Shown: positions 44,977 through 54,399 of the stretch, piece after piece | Layout: each line of letters opens with the position of its first letter | Position numbering within the stretch: the stretch's first letter is position 1 | NCBI RefSeq assembly: GCF_007860015.1 | Contig: NZ_SJPS01000004.1 | Location: 131,567 to 195,566, forward strand | Direction of reading: 5' to 3' | DNA from: Bythopirellula polymerisocia | Lineage (GTDB): Bacteria > Planctomycetota > Planctomycetia > Pirellulales > Lacipirellulaceae | Length of the DNA stretch: 64,000 nucleotides | Notes under the pieces: generated by a model | The model's input: only the letters and a program-made list of their open reading frames with translations | The model's database searches: none | Told to the model about the DNA's origin: nothing | Translations under genes and position numbers: made by a program

Positions 44977-45588
44977 AGCATTCCTCCAATTCTCGGTGCC
45001 GACTTTGTCGACACCCTTCAGGGTTGTCAGGAGTTTTAGTGCTCCCGTTAGTAGGCATTTCTCCGCGTTTCGACCTTCCTGATCTAAGAGCCTTCAATTT
45101 GCGGTATCAATGCCTGAACAATAACAAGTGTGCGATTCATCCCTTTGTGTGTGCTTCGTTGCGACTTAAAGTGTGTCTCCATTCGGTAGTCAGGCGAACG
45201 TCGAGTAACGTACTCGCCGCCCCTTGACTTTGCGTCCCAACCTTGCGGCTGGTTTGCCTTTGTCGGGGATGATCTCGCAGCAGGCTCAGGTCTGCTCAAC
45301 AACTCTCACCTAGGACATCCGTGAGTAACCGACTGGTCAGGAAAAGAGAAGTCTTGCAGGTGGCGCCCGCAGCGCTCACCTTTTGCAATCGGCTGACAAC
45401 CTGTCATTCCGACCACACTTGAAACTTATGTCAGTTCCAAAGGAAGTCAAAATGAAATGGCCAGTCGGGCCATATATTTTCTGTTGGCAGTGTGTACAAC
45501 TCTCCCCCTCCGTCGATTCAATACAACTCCATCCGAGAAGTCCCTGATTTAAGCTCTTTTTGATGTCATTTTGCAACCTAGACTTGCA
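44977..45588. other. Leader and upstream region of the tad locus
   Basis: No gene is supported in these 612 bp between the divergent pilin and toroid-fold genes. The interval holds the cyclic-di-GMP aptamer (45178-45270) and a small hairpin (ACCC with GGGT near 45015) just before the pilin ribosome binding site. The promoter of the tad transcript should lie above 45270 but no consensus hexamers were evident. Confidence 0.5.
45178..45270 (-). promoter_or_regulatory. Cyclic-di-GMP-I (GEMM) riboswitch controlling the Flp pilin/tad locus
   Basis: The minus-strand leader contains the GEMM landmarks in order. GGCAAACC (45258-45251) is followed by a hairpin CCAGCC-GCAA-GGTTGG with a GNRA tetraloop. 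GGGACGCAAAG (45238-45228) comes next, then AGTC, a second arm (GGCG, CGAGTA with TACTCG, CGCC), GACT and CTACCGAA. The AGTC/GACT pair replaces AGCC/GGUU of the Vibrio Vc2 aptamer, a compensatory change. The aptamer ends about 200 nt before the pilin ATG. Confidence 0.9.
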
Positions 45589-46527
45589 ATGCGTGGCGAT
45601 TGGGAATCGTCATCTCCAGACGCGGCTTACCGCTTTGCAAACAAAGAGAACGAAGTGAACGTTATCAAGCAAACAATCGAGCAGCTCGCCTCGGCGGATC
45701 GCTGTGCTTACAGCCCCACAGGACCCTGGGCCGCCGAGCCGACTGCACTTACCTGCTTGGCACTTGAGATTCACAACCAACACCAACCAGCCATTCGACT
45801 GGCGAAACAACTCGCCGACGCACAAGATTCGAACGGATCAATTGGCGCACTCGCAGACCACGATACTCCTGCTTGGCCAACTAGTCTGGCAATCTTGGCC
45901 TGGTTGGCGTGTGCTCAGAAGGCATTCGCCGACAATATCAGGCGCGCCGTCGATTGGTCGCTGGCCACGTATGGCAAACCCGCTGATCCCACACCACAGG
46001 TTGGCCACGACCCAAGTATCCTCGGATGGTCGTGGGCCGCCGATACTCATGCCTGGATGGAACCGACCTGTATGTTCGTCTTAGCGCTCAAAGCTGCTGG
46101 AATCGGTAAGCACTCACGGGCTCGTGAGGGAGAAAGGCTCATCATCGATCGCTTGCTGCCGACCGGCGGCAGCAACTACGGCAGTACCCTGGTACTTGGA
46201 CAAGCTACTTTGCCACAAGTTCAGTCGACTGGCCTTGCCATGCTCGCTCTTGCGGGAGAAGAAAATTCTGATCCGCGCGTGGAGGCTTCGCTTAAATATT
46301 TGGAAGAAACTCTCGGCCCAATGACCACCACTAGCTCGATGTGCTACGGATTGCTTGGACTCACTGCCCACAATCGCCGCCCACCGCAAGCCGACGACTT
46401 TCTCCAACAATCACTAGAACGTGAAGTGAGTCGTGGAACTTGTGAGTATAAATTGGCCCTGATATCACTGGCTGCCCTTAAAGATTTGGCGATTTTTCCA
46501 GGGGTCCTTCCCAAGGTAAGTGTATGA
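45589..46527 (+). CDS. Alpha/alpha-toroid (squalene-cyclase/prenyltransferase-like) protein
   Basis: The 312-residue product consists of repeated helical units resembling terpenoid cyclase/prenyltransferase toroids. Repeats show patterns such as GPWAAEPTALTCLAL, QDSNGSIGALADHDTPAWPTSLAILAW and VQSTGLAMLAL. The catalytic DxDD motif of squalene-hopene cyclases is not visible, and no DCTAE motif is seen. So it is probably a non-cyclase binding or structural protein. The start is uncertain (ATG at 45589 used; a GTG at 45655 is also plausible). Its stop overlaps the next gene's start by 4 bp. Confidence 0.75.
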   Translation: MRGDWESSSPDAAYRFANKENEVNVIKQTIEQLASADRCAYSPTGPWAAEPTALTCLALEIHNQHQPAIRLAKQLADAQDSNGSIGALADHDTPAWPTSLAILAWLACAQKAFADNIRRAVDWSLATYGKPADPTPQVGHDPSILGWSWAADTHAWMEPTCMFVLALKAAGIGKHSRAREGERLIIDRLLPTGGSNYGSTLVLGQATLPQVQSTGLAMLALAGEENSDPRVEASLKYLEETLGPMTTTSSMCYGLLGLTAHNRRPPQADDFLQQSLEREVSRGTCEYKLALISLAALKDLAIFPGVLPKVSV

Positions 46528-47564
46528 CAGCACCCAAACAAACTTCACCCAGCGAATCCTTATCGAAACCCACTCGCAGGGCACTACTTGCTGCCGGCGG
46601 GGTGGCGTTAGCCGGTTTTTCAGGCGCCAAGGTCCTGGGGCAATTGCTTCTGCCCCGTGCTGATGTCTTCGTTGCCCGCAACCAGAAGTATGATGGCGTG
46701 TTGGTGCAAACAATCCGCGATGGCCTAGCCGCTTGCGGCTTCGCGTCTCCCCATTTTGCGGGCAAACGGGTCCTTCTCAAACCCAACATGGTAGAGCCAA
46801 CTCGCCAAATTCCCCACATGACCACGCACCCAGCCGTGATCATTGCTGCTGCTGAAGTCTTCCGCCAATGGGGCGCAACCGTCACTGTCGGCGAAGCTCC
46901 CGGCCATGTCCGTGATACTGAGATGGCCCTAGTCGAGTCGGGTGTCGCCGAAGCCCTCCTCGATTCGAAATTAAACTTTGCTGACTTAAACTACGAAGAA
47001 GTAGCTTGGCGTGTGAACCGTGGTCGCGTCAGCCCGCTAAAAGGAATTTACTTTCCGCGCAGCGTGTGTGAAGCCGACTACGTCGTATCGCTTCCGAAGA
47101 TGAAAACCCACCACTGGGTTGGCATCACTTGTGCGATGAAGAATTTTTATGGGACTCTGCCTGGAATCAAATACGGCTGGCCCAAGAACGTGCTCCACCA
47201 CAACGGCATCCCGCAAACCGTGGTCGACATCAACGCCTCCCTGCCCAAAACGCTTGCCATCGTCGACGCGATCGACTGCATGGAAGGGGACGGCCCGATC
47301 ATGGGCAGCATGAAGCACATGGGCCTGGTGCTAGTTGGCAGCTCATTACCCGCCGTCGACGCAACCGCAGCCCGAATCATGGGCCTTCGCCCTGAACGGG
47401 TAAGTTACCTCCAACTCGCCGCTGATCGCCTCGGTCCAATCGCCGAAGATCGCATCACCCAGCGGGGTGAGCATTGGCAAGAACTCGTTAGTCCCTTCAC
47501 GATTCTCGACGAGCCGCATCTAAACAGCTTGCGCGCCACACTCACGGGGCAGTTGGTGAGTTAA
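46524..47564 (+). CDS. Tat-exported DUF362-domain protein
   Basis: The 346-residue product has a twin-arginine signal (TRRALLAAGGVALAGFSG, about residues 17-34) and the DUF362 domain with KRVLLKPNMVEP (about 76-87), THPAVIIAAAEVFRQWGATVTVGEAPG, and KMKTHHWVGITCAMKNFYG. DUF362 proteins are of uncertain function; some carry iron-sulfur clusters, but no CxxC cluster is seen here. The ATGA overlap with the toroid gene implies translational coupling and a joint role. Confidence 0.85.
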   Translation: MTAPKQTSPSESLSKPTRRALLAAGGVALAGFSGAKVLGQLLLPRADVFVARNQKYDGVLVQTIRDGLAACGFASPHFAGKRVLLKPNMVEPTRQIPHMTTHPAVIIAAAEVFRQWGATVTVGEAPGHVRDTEMALVESGVAEALLDSKLNFADLNYEEVAWRVNRGRVSPLKGIYFPRSVCEADYVVSLPKMKTHHWVGITCAMKNFYGTLPGIKYGWPKNVLHHNGIPQTVVDINASLPKTLAIVDAIDCMEGDGPIMGSMKHMGLVLVGSSLPAVDATAARIMGLRPERVSYLQLAADRLGPIAEDRITQRGEHWQELVSPFTILDEPHLNSLRATLTGQLVS

Positions 47565-47653
47565 TACTCATTTGATAGCCGCGTCGCGGAAATCTCAGAA
47601 AGAGAAGTGACTTCTGCTTGACAACGCGGAACGTGTCTGCGCTCATCTCCTAA

Positions 47654-48349
47654 CTATTGCCCATCCTGAGCCTGCTCTCCCAGCACGCCGTCGACAATCC
47701 GTCGCACTTCTTCCGATGGATCAACCTCTTCAACGTCCTCCGGAATCTCAGCAGCATCCGCATCTGCCTTGGCGGCGGCCAGCATCGCCCGCAAATCCTC
47801 GTCACTTACCTGCTCCCTAAATACCCAAGTTCCGTCTGGTTGGCGGGTAGCGATGTGGGACATGACACCGTCGATATCCTCTTCTTTGATCTTGTCTTCC
47901 AGCACTCCACTCACAAACCGCCGGAGCGTCATTTGCCCCGCGGCAATTTCTTCGGCATCAAGACCCGACTTATCCAGATACTGGGCCTCGATCACAGAAA
48001 CGACTAAAGTGTTCAACAAGGGCGACTCCACGAGCGCAGTCATGATTTCCTCCAACTGTGGGCCCGAAATCTGTTTCGCTTGGAAGGCATCAATCACGCG
48101 ATTGAGTTCCTGCTGAACTTCAATTTTTTCTTGCGCGGGCAGATTTGAGGCATCAAGCGATTGCTCGATGGCAATCGTGGCGACTGACGCTACCCACCCA
48201 CGCCACTTGAATGAGGCAACGACCCCAAAGATCACCGCGAGGGCGACGAAGATTGCCAGCACAATGAGGCAACCCCGCAAGCAGCCAGAACCCTTTCGAG
48301 GTTCGCGGTACGACTCTTCCGGTTCGATTTCAAAGCGTTCGCCAGGCAT
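47654..48349 (-). CDS. Single-span membrane protein of unknown function
   Basis: The 231-residue product has a short cytoplasmic N terminus, one hydrophobic helix (CLIVLAIFVALAVIFGVVASF, split here as residues ~26-46) and an acidic helical exterior region with repeated Glu/Ala/Asp. No enzyme motif is recognised. The C terminus is strongly acidic (EDVEEVDPSEEVRRI). The start lies just downstream of the tRNA-Ala terminator on the same strand. Confidence 0.7.
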   Translation of the reverse strand: MPGERFEIEPEESYREPRKGSGCLRGCLIVLAIFVALAVIFGVVASFKWRGWVASVATIAIEQSLDASNLPAQEKIEVQQELNRVIDAFQAKQISGPQLEEIMTALVESPLLNTLVVSVIEAQYLDKSGLDAEEIAAGQMTLRRFVSGVLEDKIKEEDIDGVMSHIATRQPDGTWVFREQVSDEDLRAMLAAAKADADAAEIPEDVEEVDPSEEVRRIVDGVLGEQAQDGQ

Positions 48350-48398
48350 TCGATAAAACTCCTGCTATAATCCAAGCTTGAAATCCTTGCTGCGCAAG

Positions 48399-48437
48399 AA
48401 AAACCCGGTCACTTACCCATTCGTAAGTGAGACCGGG
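48399..48437 (-). terminator. Rho-independent terminator of tRNA-Ala
   Basis: On the minus strand CCCGG plus TCACTTAC pair with GTAAGTGA plus CCGGG, a 13-bp stem with a 2-nt bulge, and TTTTT follows. It lies about 36 nt after the tRNA 3' end. Confidence 0.9.
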
Positions 48438-48472
48438 CAATTGGAATGGTGGAGGCCAACCAATGTTAACAG

Positions 48473-48545
48473 TGGAGGATAGCGGGCTCGAACCGCTGAC
48501 CTTCTGGCTGCCAGCCAGACGCTCTCCCAGCTGAGCTAATCCCCC
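48473..48545 (-). tRNA. tRNA-Ala (anticodon GGC)
   Basis: The 73-nt cloverleaf has acceptor GGGGGAT/ATCCTCC with one G-T pair, a D-arm TTAGCTCAGCTGGGAGAGC, anticodon stem TCTGG/CCAGA with loop CTGGCAG, and T-arm CAGCGGTTCGAGCCCGCT. Discriminator A; CCA is not encoded. Confidence 0.95.
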
Positions 48546-48752
48546 GCGGAAGTGACCAATTGGGCATGTTCGTGCGATGAACCGCACTGGCCCTTTCGGC
48601 GACGAACTGGCAAACTAACACCCTCCAAGCCGATTGTCAACGCCGCAACAGCCCGCAGAATACCCAACGCCCAATCACCAATGATCAATGGACTGATATC
48701 CGCTTCCTCGTCTTGGTCGTTGGACATTGGTCATTGAAAATTGGTCCTTCCT

Positions 48753-49775
48753 ATGAGCCTCCCCAAAAGTCTGAAAATCCTGGTCACCGTGTGCAAAGTC
48801 GCCCTTGCCCTGGGAATCGTCATCTATCTCGTGGCAAAAATTGAAGGGGACGCTGGATTTTCGCGGCTTGTTAGCGAACCCAAGGACTGGCCATTTCTGG
48901 CAGCCGCGCTGGTCCTGGTGCTTGTCTCATTCTCATTCAGTTTCGTCCGCTGGTATCTCCTGGTCCACGGACTCGGCATGCAGTTCCTGCTGAGCGATGC
49001 TTTCCGGCTCGGCACGCTGGGTTTTATGCTCAACCAAGTGATGCCCGGCAGCGTCGGTGGCGACTTATTCAAGGCCGCTTTTATTGCCCATGAGCAACCG
49101 GGCCGCCGGACCGAAGCAGTCGCCTCCGTTTTCATCGACCGTTTCGTGGGTTTGGTAGGCATGTTAGTGGTTGCCAGTGTGGGACTGATATTTGCTGGCC
49201 AATCGCTTCGCGATAGTCCCCTGTTGAAAGGGGTCGAGGTAATTGTCTGGACTGCTACTGCCGCAGGCTTGGCAATGCTCATGCTTATGACCAGCCGCCT
49301 CGTATCAGGTAACTGGATGCAGAATCTCCTCGGAAAGATCCCCTTGGTGGGCCACCCCTTGAGCCAGTTGAGCGAAGGCTTGGCCAACTTTCGCAGTCAT
49401 CGACTCTATCTGGTGGCTGCATTCTGTCTCGCGCTCAGCACACATTGCCTCTTGGTAACTGCCTTCTGGTTTATCAGCCGGGGCCTCCCCATCACCGGAC
49501 CAAGTTTTCAGAACAATGCCACGATCGTGCCTATGGCCTTGGTAGCGGGGGCGTTGCCGCTCACACCAGGAGGTTTGGGCCTCACAGAAACAGGCCTCGC
49601 TAAATTATTCGGCACGATCGGTCTGCGCGAATCCGACGGCGCAATGGTCGCACTCTGTTACCGAGCACTTACCTATGTGGTCGCCGCCCTAGGAGCCTTC
49701 TACTATATTGCTGCCAAGAAACGAATTGACAAACTCTTAGTTGAGGCGGAAGAACTCGCCGAAGAAATCGCTTAG
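48753..49775 (+). CDS. LPG-synthase-type transmembrane protein (flippase-like)
   Basis: The 340-residue product has about eight membrane helices and matches the LPG synthase transmembrane domain (UPF0104/AglD-like) family. Family signs are FVRWYLLVHGLGM, LGTLGFMLNQVMPGSVGGDLFKAAFIA, VFIDRFVGLVGM and GALPLTPGGLGLTETGLAKLF. These proteins are linked to lipid or lipid-linked sugar transport or modification. The substrate is unknown. The start at 48753 avoids a TTG four codons earlier. Confidence 0.88.
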   Translation: MSLPKSLKILVTVCKVALALGIVIYLVAKIEGDAGFSRLVSEPKDWPFLAAALVLVLVSFSFSFVRWYLLVHGLGMQFLLSDAFRLGTLGFMLNQVMPGSVGGDLFKAAFIAHEQPGRRTEAVASVFIDRFVGLVGMLVVASVGLIFAGQSLRDSPLLKGVEVIVWTATAAGLAMLMLMTSRLVSGNWMQNLLGKIPLVGHPLSQLSEGLANFRSHRLYLVAAFCLALSTHCLLVTAFWFISRGLPITGPSFQNNATIVPMALVAGALPLTPGGLGLTETGLAKLFGTIGLRESDGAMVALCYRALTYVVAALGAFYYIAAKKRIDKLLVEAEELAEEIA

Positions 49776-50021
49776 CGTATCCCCACACGAGCGTTTGCCA
49801 ACTTGCCGCGATCTGACACATCGCAGGGAATCTCACGGAAGATAGTCTCGGACGGAAAACCCCATATCTCGCCTCCCCTTTTTGTGCCTTTTCGTGTTCT
49901 TAGTGGCCGATCCATTTGAACCGACTTACGACAATAGCCTACGGACTCTGCCACCACTTGAGGTAAACTGCTATGCTGGTGAAGCTTTCCAATGCTGCAA
50001 CAAAGGGAATGAGTACGCCCC

Positions 50022-51410
50022 ATGTCGCAACCAACTCGATTGCCTAAAGACGCCACGGGCCTTCTCTATGACTTGGAAGACCGGCCCGATTTCGCCGCCA
50101 GTCTCGTGGGTGCGATCCAGCACGTGCTGGCAAGCGTCGTGGCGATCGTGATGCCAACTTTGGTGATTGGCAAGGCACTCGGCCTGGGAGATGAAATCCC
50201 GCATTTGATAAGCATGTCGCTGATCGTTTCCGGAATCGGTACCTTCATTCAGTCGCACCGAATTGGGCCCGTAGGATCAGGGTTGCTTAGCTTACAAGGG
50301 ACAAGTTTTTCGTTCGTAGGGCCTATTATTGCTGCCGGCATGGCCTACAAAACAACGGGCCACACATCGGAACAGATACTCGCGCTCATCTTTGGACTCT
50401 GCCTTGCTGGTTGTCTGGTGGAGATTGGCATCAGCCAGTTCATTACGTCGTTGACGCGGATCATCACGCCGGCGGTGACTGGTAGCGTGATTACGGTGAT
50501 TGGCTTATCGCTGATTAAGATTTCTTTCACTGACCTGATCGGCAGCGAGGAATCATCTTCAGCGAGCGGCCTGACAAACCTGGCAGTGGGTTTCTTGGTC
50601 GTGGCCGTGATTGTCTGGTTGAGCGTTCTGACAAATTTTTGGTTGCGTATCATGGGAGTGATGGCGGGAGTCGGCATTGGTTTCGCAGTTAGCTGGTCAT
50701 TGGGGATGGTCGATTTCGCAAGACTCAGCAGCGATGCCTGGACAGCAGTCCCGCAACCATTGAAATACGGGCTCGATTTTGATTGGGTCTACTTCGTGCC
50801 GATCATGCTCGTCTATGTGATCACTACCATAGAGACGACGGGTGACCTGACAGCAAACTCCGTGATCTCCGGCGAGCCTGTCGCGGGCGACATCTATCTG
50901 TCGAGAATCAAAGGGGGTGTGCTGGGCGACGGAATTAACTCCGGCTTGGCTGCACTTCTGAATACGTTTCCCAACACCACGTTTTCGCAAAATAATGGAG
51001 TGATCCAAGTGACCGGCATCGCCAGCCGCCACCTTGCGGGTTACATCGCAGTCATCTTGATCACGCTGGGGTTGTTCCCGGTACTGGGCAGCGCATTGCA
51101 ATTGATACCCAGGCCGGTGCTGGGCGGAGCGACACTCGTCCTGTTCGGCTCGATCGCCGTGGCGGGGATTCGCATCCTGGCGTCGCAGCCATTCAGTCGC
51201 AAACAGATTTTCGTTGTCGCGCTCTCGATAGGATGTGGGCTAGGCGTGGCCATGGTGCCCGAAGTACTCAAACCACTTCCCACTTCACTGGGCAACGTCT
51301 TCGAGTCACCAATTACCACCAGTGGTGTCATCGCAATCGTGGCAACCCTGCTACTGCCGGGTGATCCCAAGGAAACAGCAAGCCGCGGTCTTACAGATCG
51401 CCGGGAATGA
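50022..51410 (+). CDS. NCS2-family nucleobase permease (xanthine/uracil type)
   Basis: The 462-residue protein has about 14 hydrophobic helices. The NAT/NCS2 signature QNNGVIQVTG (near residues 325-335) is present, together with AVTGSVITVIGLSLIK, and an ETTGDLTANSVISGEP segment typical of xanthine/urate transporters. It likely imports xanthine, urate or uracil by proton symport; the exact base is unknown. It fits with the nucleobase-metabolism genes elsewhere in the window (1.5-6.5 kb and 57-60.4 kb). Confidence 0.9.
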   Translation: MSQPTRLPKDATGLLYDLEDRPDFAASLVGAIQHVLASVVAIVMPTLVIGKALGLGDEIPHLISMSLIVSGIGTFIQSHRIGPVGSGLLSLQGTSFSFVGPIIAAGMAYKTTGHTSEQILALIFGLCLAGCLVEIGISQFITSLTRIITPAVTGSVITVIGLSLIKISFTDLIGSEESSSASGLTNLAVGFLVVAVIVWLSVLTNFWLRIMGVMAGVGIGFAVSWSLGMVDFARLSSDAWTAVPQPLKYGLDFDWVYFVPIMLVYVITTIETTGDLTANSVISGEPVAGDIYLSRIKGGVLGDGINSGLAALLNTFPNTTFSQNNGVIQVTGIASRHLAGYIAVILITLGLFPVLGSALQLIPRPVLGGATLVLFGSIAVAGIRILASQPFSRKQIFVVALSIGCGLGVAMVPEVLKPLPTSLGNVFESPITTSGVIAIVATLLLPGDPKETASRGLTDRRE

Positions 51411-51577
51411 CACGTTGCTGCAATGTGGCGAAGAGCAAGTATCCCCTCACTCGCAGAACGGCCACTCTCGATGCTGTTTGGTTGTTACGCAATATCGACA
51501 TTAGCAGCAGAGGCAAAATCGCAAACGTCACGAGTGGGCGGATCGTCGTGAGGAGGCCGAAGAGAAAAAAGCTGCAT

Positions 51578-52525
51578 TTAACGAGGGTGTGTAGCCGAGG
51601 CAAAAATATGCCGCCCTCTTTTCCCGCTTGCGAGCAGGAAGCTCGCAGCCGCGCACAAGATAAGCGTGTTCGGCTCGGGGACTGGCTTGAGTGTGATCGA
51701 GTCGAGCGCTTGAGTAAAAATGGTGGCATAAGGATAGAGGGCCCTGACGTTCGCCTCCTCTTGGGGCAGCGAACCGGCACGCAAATGCGCGGCAATGATG
51801 TGCCGAGGGTTGATTTGATTGAGGATTACTTGCTTGTTGGCCTCGGTGAGCAGTGTGTTAAACGTAGGGAGCACCACCGCGTCAATCTGGCGACTGGGAA
51901 AGTCGAAGTTTTCGAAATTCTCGTTGATGTAATCCACGTCACCCAGATGCAAGAGCGACAATCCGCCCATCGTTATGAGGTAAGTGAAGTCCTGGACTCC
52001 CGAAAAATCGTTGCCAAATTGATCGAAATGCTCCATGTGAAAAACTTCGATCTCGATGCCGGGCTCGCCAAATTGGATCGACTCAGTTTGGAAGGCAGGG
52101 GCGATATTGAGCGCCTGCGAATGCGGACCCAGCGAGGACAATACTTGGGGTGGACCCAAGAACTTGGCATCCGGGTTATTCGCCAGAAAAGTTCCCACGG
52201 CACCGCGAGCGTAATGGTCGGGATGATTGTGCGTGGCCAGGGCATAGGCAATATTATCGAACGGCGCGATGCCACGGACCAAGTCCTGCAAATCGGGCGA
52301 CGACAGACGCGTCCAAAATGAGTTGTTGTGTAGCTGCAGTGCGTCGACGAGGACCTTCTTTCCGCCAGCCGAAAGCAGTACCCCGTTGTTGCCCATGAAC
52401 GTCACCTGCATGTCTGCGTGAACAGGAGCAACCAGCACGACGAGAAGACTGGCCATCGCGGAGAGAAGGGTCAATCGCGCAGAAAGCGCTTTCAATTCAA
52501 AGTGAAATAGGGGGGGAATCTTCAT
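51578..52525 (-). CDS. Exported MBL-fold hydrolase with PEP-CTERM tail
   Basis: The 315-residue product has a signal peptide (about 10-35, ending VHA), a metallo-beta-lactamase-fold domain with the zinc motif THNHPDH (HxHxDH), LLHLGDVDY and AAHLRAG. It ends with a PEP-CTERM signal: VPEP, a hydrophobic helix LILCAAASFLLAS and basic GKRGR. So it is probably exported, sorted by an exosortase and anchored or released. The start at 52525 is used; upstream in-frame starts (up to 52717) give a leader without signal character. Confidence 0.8.
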   Translation of the reverse strand: MKIPPLFHFELKALSARLTLLSAMASLLVVLVAPVHADMQVTFMGNNGVLLSAGGKKVLVDALQLHNNSFWTRLSSPDLQDLVRGIAPFDNIAYALATHNHPDHYARGAVGTFLANNPDAKFLGPPQVLSSLGPHSQALNIAPAFQTESIQFGEPGIEIEVFHMEHFDQFGNDFSGVQDFTYLITMGGLSLLHLGDVDYINENFENFDFPSRQIDAVVLPTFNTLLTEANKQVILNQINPRHIIAAHLRAGSLPQEEANVRALYPYATIFTQALDSITLKPVPEPNTLILCAAASFLLASGKRGRHIFASATHPR

Positions 52526-52887
52526 CACTTGGGCTTTCTCCGGGTCTTGGCTGGTGTGTTTCAGAAAATCAAAGTTTAAACAACAGCGGCGATAGATGAC
52601 GCGACGCATAAACGACGAGAAGCAGGTAGGGTAAATGCAAAACCACCAATCGCAACGGGTAGTTTCCAAGCAGGATCGAAAGACATTGTAGAGGGGCCAC
52701 TCTGCAAATGCAACCAAAATCCGGGAGAAATCAGAAGTGCAGTCCTTTCGCCCTCAGCGCAGATCACCGAAGGAGAAAAGGAAAACTATTTTTAGGGACG
52801 TAATAATCCACCTTAGTATTTGTACGCCAACCTCCACTCTACAACTGTCCCGCCCACTGTCTTGGCTGCAGAGAATTAGCGGAAAGT
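52526..52887. other. Upstream region of the MBL-fold gene; no gene seen
   Basis: No gene or obvious regulatory element is supported. It separates two same-strand genes with exported products. Confidence 0.4.
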
Positions 52888-54399
52888 TTATCTGCGGCGA
52901 GTTCCCCAAAGACTTAACATGCTTGCGACACTCAGAGCCAGCGTCGATGGCTCAGGGATATTAAGCGGTGAACTGGTCAATGGTTCTGGAGGATCCTGAG
53001 CTGTTTTGCCCAGATTACGCTGCCAGATGAGGAAGTCACGGCCATCGGAATCGCCGTCATCATCCGCGTCGGCGTTGGCATTGATACTGTAACTCGCTTC
53101 CCATTTTGCAAGATCGTCTCCGTCTACAATTCCATTCCCGTCAAAATCACCGGGCACAACGGCATCGGTGACAAAACGAAATATTTCTCCCGTGTAATCT
53201 AAGACGTAAAGATTTCCATAAAAATCTTCGGCGAAAGAGACAGGCGCATTGAGTGTACCGGCATCAGGAGGCAGCGAACCATGGATGTTGGTTGCGGTCC
53301 CAATAGGATTCAAGGGATCGAATGTGCGAATAAAATTCTGCTGAGAATCGCCAAAAAAATACTGTCCTTGCAATTCCGGATCAGGACCACGATAGACATA
53401 GCCGCCAGTCACCGCGGCCCCTCCACCGCGAGGATAGTCGTACTCTGGGTCAACTGCCCCAGCGGGAGTAGGATCATTCGGATAGGCTGGGTTTTGAATG
53501 AATCCTTCGCGAACTCGCCAGCCGTAGTTCCTTCCTCCGGTGTCGGAGGCTGGTTGGAAATCGATCTCCTCACGAGAGCCTTGCCCGACATCCCCGATCC
53601 AGAGGTCCCCCGTTTGTCGGTCAAAACTTGCCCGATAGGGATTTCGAAGTCCATAAGCCCAGATTTCATCATCCCCTGTAACACCGACAAAAGGATTCGA
53701 AGCAGGAATGCCATAATTGCCTCCCGTGCCGTTAGTACCATCGACATCGATCCTCAGTGCTTTTCCAAGCAAGTTGGAAGTGATGTCTTGAGAGTTGCCG
53801 ATGCCGGCCGTGTGGCCAGTGCCAGTATCGTTTCCGTTACCTCCGTCGCCCGTCATGATGTAAAGATATCCGTCATTGGGACTGAAACCAATCCAACCCC
53901 CATTGTGGTTTGATTGGGGTTGATTAAAGGCGAGTAGTTCTGTTGCTCCCGCATTGGCAACTTCCGGATTCTCTGAGACTGTATACTCCCGAATGTGTGT
54001 CCGCGTAGCCGCCGTTCCACCATCATCGTCGACTGTCACGTTGATGTAGAACTTGCCATTCGTTGCGTAGTCCGGATGGAAGGCCAGGCCGAGCAGGCCC
54101 TCTTCACTACTGCTGCTATCCGTGTCTGGAACCGACAGGAACGGAGTCGAGATAATTGTTTCAGTCGACAAGTTTACAATCTTGATAGTTCCAGTTCTTT
54201 CCAAGACGAACAGACGCTCTTTATCCCCTGGAGCAAACGTGGCAAACACGGGCTGATTTAAGCCATTAACCACCCGATGCAAACCCACGGCAGCACCAAA
54301 CGAATATGCCACTCCCAAAAACCCGAAGGCCAGCAGAAAAGCTGAGGTTGTTAGAGTGCCGCTGAAAGATGCGTATTTGTAGCCAGATCTCCGTGCCAT
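52888..54399 (-). CDS. Exported PQQ-type sugar dehydrogenase with dockerin-like and PEP-CTERM regions
   Basis: The 503-residue product has a signal peptide, then a six-bladed propeller domain like soluble glucose/aldose dehydrogenases (GLNQPVFATFAPGDKERLFV; EEGLLGLAFHPDYA; SNHNGGWIGFSPNDGYLYIMTGDGG; WAYGLRNPYRASFD; REEIDFQPA). A dockerin-like calcium segment follows (GDFDGNGIVDGDDLAKWE then DADDDGDSDGRDFLIWQ), and a PEP-CTERM tail (IPEPSTLALSV, ending TRRR). It may oxidise sugars outside the cell and bind cofactor pyrroloquinoline quinone. The start at 54399 matches the signal; the frame opens 30 codons earlier. Confidence 0.87.
   Translation of the reverse strand: MARRSGYKYASFSGTLTTSAFLLAFGFLGVAYSFGAAVGLHRVVNGLNQPVFATFAPGDKERLFVLERTGTIKIVNLSTETIISTPFLSVPDTDSSSSEEGLLGLAFHPDYATNGKFYINVTVDDDGGTAATRTHIREYTVSENPEVANAGATELLAFNQPQSNHNGGWIGFSPNDGYLYIMTGDGGNGNDTGTGHTAGIGNSQDITSNLLGKALRIDVDGTNGTGGNYGIPASNPFVGVTGDDEIWAYGLRNPYRASFDRQTGDLWIGDVGQGSREEIDFQPASDTGGRNYGWRVREGFIQNPAYPNDPTPAGAVDPEYDYPRGGGAAVTGGYVYRGPDPELQGQYFFGDSQQNFIRTFDPLNPIGTATNIHGSLPPDAGTLNAPVSFAEDFYGNLYVLDYTGEIFRFVTDAVVPGDFDGNGIVDGDDLAKWEASYSINANADADDDGDSDGRDFLIWQRNLGKTAQDPPEPLTSSPLNIPEPSTLALSVASMLSLWGTRRR

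Noticed and set aside
51407..52321. 304-codon frame on the plus strand opposite the MBL-fold gene
   Set aside because: It runs antisense to a gene with zinc motifs and a PEP-CTERM tail, and has no recognisable features.
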